From Pseudomonadota bacterium (GTDB lineage Bacteria; Pseudomonadota; Alphaproteobacteria; UBA1280; RI-95), in the NCBI GenBank assembly GCA_016125375.1, contig WGLU01000006.1, positions 1-64,000 of the forward strand: a stretch of 64,000 bases of DNA, given 5' to 3'. Numbering within the stretch: position 1 is the first letter of the stretch; every line of letters starts with the position of its first letter. Made by a program: the position numbers and the translations under genes. Positions 59,194 to 64,000 of this stretch are shown here, piece after piece. The notes beneath the pieces are model-generated. The model worked only from the letters and a program-made list of their open reading frames with translations, was not told the DNA's origin and searched no databases.

Positions 59194-60246
59194 ATGGGGA
59201 AACTTTTACTCCGTGCCCTGAAACGGGAAGCAGTGGCAAGACCGCCCATGTGGCTGATGCGTCAGGCTGGCCGTTACCTGCCCGAGTATCTGGAAACCCG
59301 CAAGCAGGCGGGGGATTTTCTCAACCTGTGTTACACACCAGCCTTGGCGACCGAGGTCACTCTCCAGCCCATCCGGCGCTTTGGGTTCGACGCGGCGATT
59401 CTCTTTTCCGACATTCTGGTTCTGCCCCACGCATTGGGCATGAAAGTATGGTTTGAGGCCGGAGAAGGCCCGAAACTGGGCGCACTGGATAAGCCCGCAG
59501 CCGTCACTATGCTCGAGAAAGCCGACATTCACAGCCACTTAGCCCCCGTGTACGAAACACTGGACCGCCTGAAAACAGCCCTTCCGGCAGAAACAACGCT
59601 CATCGGTTTCTGTGGTGCACCGTGGACGGTGGCCACCTATATGCTCGAAGGTGGTGGCAGCAAGGATTTTAAAACCGCCAAAACCTGGCTCTATGCTGAC
59701 CCTAAAGGGTTTGATGCACTCCTAGACCTTTTGGTGCAGAAGTCCGCCGACTATCTGGATGCACAGATCAGAGCCGGCGCCGAAGTGGTGCAGATTTTCG
59801 ACAGCTGGGCGGGTGCCCTGTCCCCTTTCGGGTTCGAGCGCGCCGTGCTCGAACCCTTGCTGGCGCTGTGTCGCAAAATTAAAGCCAAACACCCCGACGC
59901 GCCCATCATCCTGTTCCCGCGGGGGGTGCACCCGCACCAGCTGGAGCATCTGGTTGAAAAGGGCACAGGACTTTTTGATGGCCTGGGGCTGGATACCACG
60001 CAGGACATGGCCTGGGCCAACCGTATTCTGCAACCGCAGATCGCGATTCAGGGCAACCTCGATCCTATCGCTCTCTACGCCCCGATTGATAAGGTGGAGA
60101 AAAAGGTCCGCCACTTGTTGGACACCTGCGGCCACGAACCCGGCTATATCTTCAACCTCGGCCACGGTATTACTCCGCAGACGCCAATTGCCAACGTGGA
60201 GCGGCTGGCCGAGACTGTCCGTTCCTTCAAAGCCGGAGCCTACTGA
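59194..60246 (+). CDS. hemE: uroporphyrinogen decarboxylase
   Basis: The 350-residue HemE has RPPMWLMRQAGRYLPEY, GFDAAILFSDILVLPHA, FCGAPWTVATYML, IFDSWAGALSPFGFE and FNLGHGITPQTP. It decarboxylates uroporphyrinogen III to coproporphyrinogen III. Its start is beside the probable origin, and the hemJ start overlaps its stop. Confidence 0.96.
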   Translation: MGKLLLRALKREAVARPPMWLMRQAGRYLPEYLETRKQAGDFLNLCYTPALATEVTLQPIRRFGFDAAILFSDILVLPHALGMKVWFEAGEGPKLGALDKPAAVTMLEKADIHSHLAPVYETLDRLKTALPAETTLIGFCGAPWTVATYMLEGGGSKDFKTAKTWLYADPKGFDALLDLLVQKSADYLDAQIRAGAEVVQIFDSWAGALSPFGFERAVLEPLLALCRKIKAKHPDAPIILFPRGVHPHQLEHLVEKGTGLFDGLGLDTTQDMAWANRILQPQIAIQGNLDPIALYAPIDKVEKKVRHLLDTCGHEPGYIFNLGHGITPQTPIANVERLAETVRSFKAGAY

Positions 60247-60677
60247 TGATGTACCTGACCGTAAAAGCCTTTCATCTGATTGCCCTTGTTTCGTGGTTTG
60301 CCGGCCTGTTCTACTTGCCGCGGCTGTTTGTTTACCACGCCGCCCATCAGGGTGAGGCTGCCAACCACGCCATGCTTTGTACGATGGAGCGCAAGCTTTA
60401 CCGCTACATCATGAACCCTGCCATGATGGCAACGTGGACCTTTGGCCTGATTCTGGTGGTCATGGAACCTGGCTGGTTGACCGGTCAGGGGTGGCTGCAC
60501 GCCAAGTTGTTGCTGGTTTTGATTCTGACGGGGTATCACGTTTCTCTCGGCCGGATGGTGAAAACCTTCGCCAAAGGAGGCAATACCCGCAATCACACCT
60601 TTTACCGCTATTACAACGAAATCCCAACAATCCTGCTGGTTTTGGTTGTTCTGCTTGTTGTGCTTAAACCGTTTTAG
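60246..60677 (+). CDS. hemJ: protoporphyrinogen oxidase HemJ
   Basis: The 143-residue protein has four membrane helices and the HemJ signature: FHLIALVSWFAGLFYLPRLF with conserved His at the start, then MERKLYRYIMNPAM and YRYYNEIPTILLV. HemJ oxidises protoporphyrinogen IX and replaces HemG or HemY in most alphaproteobacteria. Its ATG overlaps hemE's TGA; an alternative ATG lies one codon later. Confidence 0.92.
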   Translation: MMYLTVKAFHLIALVSWFAGLFYLPRLFVYHAAHQGEAANHAMLCTMERKLYRYIMNPAMMATWTFGLILVVMEPGWLTGQGWLHAKLLLVLILTGYHVSLGRMVKTFAKGGNTRNHTFYRYYNEIPTILLVLVVLLVVLKPF

Positions 60678-60688
60678 TCTGTATACAG

Positions 60689-60719
60689 TTGACGAAACCC
60701 CTCCTGTTCGCTATATGAT
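60689..60719 (+). promoter_or_regulatory. putative sigma70-type promoter of rho
   Basis: TTGACG (60689-60694) is followed by TATATG (60712-60717, 17-base spacer) or TATGAT (60714-60719, 19-base spacer). The leader to the rho start is about 105 bases. An imperfect hairpin (GCCGTCCACACGGCGGC) lies in that leader and may mediate autoregulation. Confidence 0.5.
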
Positions 60720-60825
60720 TGAATATAGCCGTCCACACGGCGGCTATTTTCCCTTACAGCAAGGTCCAATTATCTCTCATTAGGTAAGCAATTCCCCGTA
60801 CCTTAAACAGCAATCACACAAAGTC

Positions 60826-62097
60826 ATGGTCAAACCGATGCACTTACGCGAACTCAAGCAGAAAAAAGCCGAAGAACTGGTCAAAATGGCCGAAGAACTG
60901 GAAGTGGAAAACCCTTCCAGTCTGCGCAAACAGGAAATCATGTTCGGCATCCTGTCCAAATTGCCGGAAGACAAGGTTGTAGTCGCCGACGGCGTGCTCG
61001 AAGTTCTGCAAGACGGCTTCGGGTTCCTGCGCTCGCCGGAGAGCAGCTACATGCCCGGCCCGGACGATATTTACGTCTCCCCCAGCCAGATCCGCCGTTT
61101 TGGCCTGAAAACAGGTGACAGCATCGAAGGCCAGATCCGCGCCCCGAACCCCGGCGAGCGCTACTTTGCCCTGCTCAAGGTCGACAAGGTTAACTTTGAA
61201 GACACCGAAAAAGCCAAGTCCCGCGTGTCGTTCGATAACCTGACACCGCTGTATCCGGACCAGCGCTTCAACATGGAAGCCAAAGATCCGACAAAGAACA
61301 AAAAGGACATGACCGGCCGCGTGATTGACCTGGTTGCGCCCATCGGTAAAGGCCAGCGCGCCCTGATTGTGGCCCCGCCCCGTACGGGTAAAACCATGCT
61401 GCTGCAAAGTATTGCTCACGCGATTGAAGAAAATCACCCCGAGTGCTACCTCATTGTTCTGCTGATTGACGAGCGCCCTGAAGAGGTGACCGACATGCAG
61501 CGTTCGGTAAAGGGTGAGGTTGTCTCCTCTACATTTGACGAGCCTGCCAGCCGCCACGTGCAGGTTGCCGAGATGATTATCGAAAAGGCTAAACGTCTGG
61601 TTGAGCACAAGCGCGATGTTGTGATTCTGCTCGACTCCATTACCCGCTTGGCCCGTGCCTACAACACCGTTGTACCGAGCTCTGGTAAGGTTTTGACCGG
61701 TGGTGTGGATGCCAACGCCCTCCAGCGTCCAAAACGCTTCTTTGGTGCCGCCCGTAACGTTGAGGAGGGGGGCTCGCTCACCATCATCGCCACTGGCCTG
61801 ATTGATACAGGTTCCCGTATGGACGAAGTTATTTTTGAAGAGTTCAAGGGGACCGGTAACATGGAGCTGTGGCTGGAGCGCGGCCTGATTGAAAAACGCA
61901 TCTACCCGGCGGTAGACGTTGCCAAGTCCGGTACCCGTAAGGAAGAGCTGCTGGTACCCAAGGACGACCTGGCCAAAATCTGGGTTCTGCGCCGTATCCT
62001 TCAGCCCATGGGCACCAACGACGCGATGATGTTCCTGTTGGACAAAATGCGTCTGACGAAAAACAATGCAGAGTTTTTCCAGTCCATGAACGGTTAG
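60826..62097 (+). CDS. rho: transcription termination factor Rho
   Basis: The 423-residue Rho has the N-terminal helical domain ([17 protein letters not shown]), the RNA-binding fold with [14 protein letters not shown] and [15 protein letters not shown], Walker A APPRTGKT, and [15 protein letters not shown] with the Q-loop-like [20 protein letters not shown]. The length is normal. It may start at 60826 or four codons later at 60838. It follows hemE-hemJ, a common alphaproteobacterial order, but is not followed by mnmE here. Confidence 0.97.
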   Translation: MVKPMHLRELKQKKAEELVKMAEELEVENPSSLRKQEIMFGILSKLPEDKVVVADGVLEVLQDGFGFLRSPESSYMPGPDDIYVSPSQIRRFGLKTGDSIEGQIRAPNPGERYFALLKVDKVNFEDTEKAKSRVSFDNLTPLYPDQRFNMEAKDPTKNKKDMTGRVIDLVAPIGKGQRALIVAPPRTGKTMLLQSIAHAIEENHPECYLIVLLIDERPEEVTDMQRSVKGEVVSSTFDEPASRHVQVAEMIIEKAKRLVEHKRDVVILLDSITRLARAYNTVVPSSGKVLTGGVDANALQRPKRFFGAARNVEEGGSLTIIATGLIDTGSRMDEVIFEEFKGTGNMELWLERGLIEKRIYPAVDVAKSGTRKEELLVPKDDLAKIWVLRRILQPMGTNDAMMFLLDKMRLTKNNAEFFQSMNG

Positions 62098-62115
62098 GCT
62101 GGCAAAGCCAGCTTT
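62098..62115 (+). terminator. short hairpin terminator after rho
   Basis: The stem GCTGGC / GCCAGC, with loop AAA, is followed only by TTT and GGG. It is a weak rho-independent candidate directly after the rho stop codon. Confidence 0.5.
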
Positions 62116-62135
62116 GGGTGATTAATTCACTTCCC

Positions 62136-62192
62136 TGGGGGCTCGGGCGCTTACGTACGTTCATGTACGCTGCGCGCCTCGGGGGGGGGGGG
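62136..62192. repeat. extragenic imperfect palindrome with 12-G tract
   Basis: GGGCGCTTACGTAC / GTACGCTGCGCGCC can form an imperfect hairpin around a six-base loop, followed by a run of 12 G at 62181-62192. No gene is seen in the whole 62098-62323 gap. Confidence 0.5.
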
Positions 62193-62323
62193 AACAAACT
62201 AAAACCTGCTCCCGCCGCCCTGCGCCCTTAAGGCCGTCGAACCAAAAAACAACTTTGTTTGCACCTGCGAACAAAACGGTGTATACAAGTCCCTTCGGAT
62301 AAATAACGGAAGCTGTATTCCTG

Positions 62324-62824
62324 ATGAGTTTTATCAACCCCGACCACGTGTCGGTTACGCTGTCACCCGTGTTCACCAGCAAAGGCCTGTGCGCTTTTAT
62401 GCGAGCCACGCCGGTACAGCAAAACGCCGATACCACCACCTCGGTTGACGAGATTCTGTGCGCACAGCCCCACCTGGCTCCCCGCCTGACCGACCTGTAT
62501 GTCGAGCAGCTGCTGGCCGACCACACGGGCGACAGCCTGCCTGTTGCTGTTCGCTTGCCCCAAATTGGTGAAGATGGCCAATGGACCAATCTGTTCACCC
62601 GCCTGTCCGAGTCAGAAGCCCCCTTTGTTCTGGAGCTGGAAGGTACGCAATTGCTGACAAGCCCTGTCGAAGCCGCAGCCCTGATTGCGACGGCCCGCAG
62701 TTTTGGCCTTTCCGTCTATGCCTGCGCCGGCTCCACAGCCGATATGCACGCCTATACACTGTTGGGTATCGCCGGCATAGTGGCCGGTGATGTGGTGTTT
62801 ACGGCACGTCCCAAAATGATTTAA
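62324..62824 (+). CDS. hypothetical soluble protein
   Basis: The 166-residue protein has no signal peptide. The C-terminal third (FVLELEGTQLLTSPVEAAAL, then FGLSVYACAGSTADMHAYTL) is hydrophobic with alternating helices and strands, and a predicted alpha/beta fold is likely. I could not place it in a family. It lies between rho and the HAD phosphatase gene, with a leader of about 220 bases and a terminator after it. Confidence 0.55.
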   Translation: MSFINPDHVSVTLSPVFTSKGLCAFMRATPVQQNADTTTSVDEILCAQPHLAPRLTDLYVEQLLADHTGDSLPVAVRLPQIGEDGQWTNLFTRLSESEAPFVLELEGTQLLTSPVEAAALIATARSFGLSVYACAGSTADMHAYTLLGIAGIVAGDVVFTARPKMI

Positions 62825-62852
62825 CGGCTTTCGAGCTCGTGTTTTTGTGGTA

Positions 62853-62880
62853 TAAAGCGGGAGATCATTCTCCCGCTTTA
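62853..62880 (+). terminator. rho-independent terminator after orphan gene
   Basis: The stem TAAAGCGGGAGA / TCTCCCGCTTTA has a TCAT loop and is followed by CCTTTT. It lies 28 bases before the HAD gene start, so it could also attenuate that gene. Confidence 0.88.
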
Positions 62881-62906
62881 CCTTTTCTGCATAAGGGGCT
62901 CCCCTC

Positions 62907-63590
62907 ATGACAAAGCTTCCTTTTCGTGCCGTCCTGCTCGATTGCGACGGCGTTCTCTACGACGGCGCATTGACGCTCCTCAAGCAAATCGTGCCTGCCG
63001 TCAAGTCGACCGCGCTCGACATGGGTATTCCCGAATCCGTGTACGAGGCCACAGGCCGTCGCCTGCGCAGCCAGAACATCAAGGGGCTGTACAACCTCGT
63101 CCGTGTCCTGTGCGCGGAACACAACCTCTCCTACGCGCGCTTCTGCGCCAAGATTGTGGCCTGCCTGCAGCCGTTCTACAACCAGCTCACGCCGTGCCTG
63201 CGTACGGCCCAGCTGCTGGCGGCGCTGGCCGACCGGGTTGACCATCTGGTCATCTACACCAACAACCACTTCCTGCATGTGGCCGAGGTCATCGACCGCC
63301 GCGGTTTCGGTGCTGTTCTGCAGGACACGGTGGTGTTCGATGTGGGCGCCACGGCCGATGCCAACGGTGTGTTCCACCCCAAGCCGTTGCCGCAGGGGTA
63401 CCTGATGGTTCTGGCACAGCTGGGTGTACAACCCCACGAGGCTGTGATGGTCGACGACGCGCCCCACAACATCGCCGCTGCGCGGCATGTGGGTATGCAG
63501 ACCGTTCACATCAGCCCGGTGGCGGATGCCGCGGCCAACGCCCACGATACGGCGCCGTCCCTCGAGGCGTGGCTACTCGGGTTGCTGTAA
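62907..63590 (+). CDS. HAD superfamily hydrolase (pyrimidine 5'-nucleotidase-like)
   Basis: The 227-residue HAD phosphatase has motif I LLDCDGVLYDGAL (two Asp), motif II IYTNN, the Lys region FHPKPLPQGY and motif IV VMVDDAPHNIAAARHVGM. The helical cap insertion (about residues 25-95) resembles the SDT1/pyrimidine 5'-nucleotidase subgroup. Substrate unknown. The gene is strongly GC-rich with C/G third positions. The start is preceded by a weak AAGGGG. Confidence 0.85.
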   Translation: MTKLPFRAVLLDCDGVLYDGALTLLKQIVPAVKSTALDMGIPESVYEATGRRLRSQNIKGLYNLVRVLCAEHNLSYARFCAKIVACLQPFYNQLTPCLRTAQLLAALADRVDHLVIYTNNHFLHVAEVIDRRGFGAVLQDTVVFDVGATADANGVFHPKPLPQGYLMVLAQLGVQPHEAVMVDDAPHNIAAARHVGMQTVHISPVADAAANAHDTAPSLEAWLLGLL

Positions 63591-63610
63591 GTAACCCCTT
63601 ACATACGTAT

Positions 63611-63638
63611 AAAACCCCCGCATTTCTGCGGGGGTTTT
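63611..63638. terminator. bidirectional rho-independent terminator
   Basis: The stem AAAACCCCCGCA / TGCGGGGGTTTT lies between the HAD gene and the convergent right-edge gene, with T runs on both strands. Confidence 0.9.
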
Positions 63639-63641
63639 TCG

Positions 63642-64000
63642 TTATGGGCAGTGGAGGCCGATCCAGAAGTCGGCATCCGCCACGAAGAACTCGTATGGCC
63701 ATTCGGCATGGCGTTTGCGCTCGACGGGGCGTCCCAGTTTTTCGGCGAAGGCGATGCCCTTCTTCATGCCGCCGGAGACCTGACGGTCCTCGTGCACCAC
63801 AGTTTTGTGGCCCATGAAGGTTTCCGCAAGGCCGGCAGCAATGCCAAGTGTACGCTCGTGGGGAATGGTATCGTCCAGAATCCCCGTGTGCGTGTACTTG
63901 GTGTGAGAGGCATAGGCCAGCTCGCCGCGCATCAGATGGTAGTTGAGGGCAAAGCAACCGTAGTAGTGGTTGATCTTGGCCTCCATGTTGGTGATGGACT
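63642..64000 (-). CDS. hypothetical protein, likely incomplete at window edge
   Basis: The visible minus-strand frame codes for MEAKINHYYGCFALNYHLMR and continues to a stop at 63642 (114 residues from an ATG at 63986). The frame is still open to base 64000, so the true start may lie beyond the window. The sequence is aromatic- and His-rich with no signal peptide or membrane segment. The gene is GC-rich. No family was recognised. Confidence 0.5.
   Translation of the reverse strand, partial: SITNMEAKINHYYGCFALNYHLMRGELAYASHTKYTHTGILDDTIPHERTLGIAAGLAETFMGHKTVVHEDRQVSGGMKKGIAFAEKLGRPVERKRHAEWPYEFFVADADFWIGLHCP

Noticed and set aside
12345-62286. Recurrent GTATAC hexamers, several between genes
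   Set aside because: By eye the count is only modestly above what base composition would predict and positions relative to genes are irregular. A statistical count would be needed.
62865-63545. Minus-strand open frame opposite the HAD phosphatase gene
   Set aside because: The plus strand shows all HAD motifs in order, so the opposite frame is a shadow.
1-64000. CRISPR arrays, rRNA or tRNA genes, insertion sequences
   Set aside because: No regularly spaced repeats, cloverleaf-like segments, transposase genes or terminal inverted repeats with target duplications were found on reading both strands.

Overview
The window looks like the chromosome of an alphaproteobacterium, at roughly 55% GC. 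The evidence is the set and order of housekeeping genes. mnmG-rsmG-parA-parB runs with parS sites. A hemE-hemJ-rho block faces a PPSR (DUF299) gene across a DnaA-box region. There is also rph-rdgB-hemW, the hemC-hemD-hemB-COG4223-hemY block, a DUF3576 lipoprotein, Tim44-like and YggS genes. A Micavibrionales- or Rhodospirillales-like lineage is my inference; no rRNA or tRNA was found to settle it. Left part (1-20.8 kb): almost everything is on the minus strand and belongs to two linked machines. First in transcription order (20.8 to 11.3 kb) is a tightly overlapping conjugation-like operon. It holds a small exported protein, a Cys-rich exported protein, a TraU-like protein with a long glycine-rich insert, a TraF-like protein, a thioredoxin-fold CPFC protein, a two-helix membrane protein, a coupling-type ATPase without its own membrane segment, then small membrane proteins and a lipoprotein. 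Second (9.8 kb to the left edge) is a type IVb (R64 thin pilus/TCP-like) pilus operon: TcpQ/PilL-like protein, PilN secretin lipoprotein, pilin, PilQ ATPase, PilR, PilO2-like, PilO/GspM-like, PilP and a partial membrane protein. A single plus-strand membrane protein gene (9.9-11.3 kb) sits between them. No integrase, transposase, canonical relaxase, VirB4/TraC ATPase or attachment site was seen in the window, so the cluster looks domesticated or continues beyond the left edge. Middle part (20.9-44.7 kb): housekeeping genes. These are yggT-yggU-CDF exporter, secB facing a glutathione reductase, bcp, rph-rdgB-hemW, a heptose-phosphate nucleotidyltransferase with a BON lipoprotein, yraN facing an LpoA-like activator, leuS-lptE-holA, a porin, yggS, and parB-parA-rsmG-mnmG with three parS-type palindromes. 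Accessory pocket (44.0-46.7 kb): a cupin-like protein, a HIT protein, a GC-rich acidic orphan gene, and an AT-rich island. The island carries a protein with an AYRHAY...MDIHNN signature (DUF6973-like, toxin-type) and a previously unlisted 43-residue membrane peptide. Right part (46.7-64 kb): polA, small proteins, a minus-strand block for heme synthesis and cell-envelope functions, then a probable chromosomal replication origin (about 58.89-59.19 kb; two perfect DnaA boxes plus an AT-rich stretch) between the PPSR gene and hemE. It is followed by hemE-hemJ-rho, an orphan gene, a HAD phosphatase and a partial orphan at the right edge.
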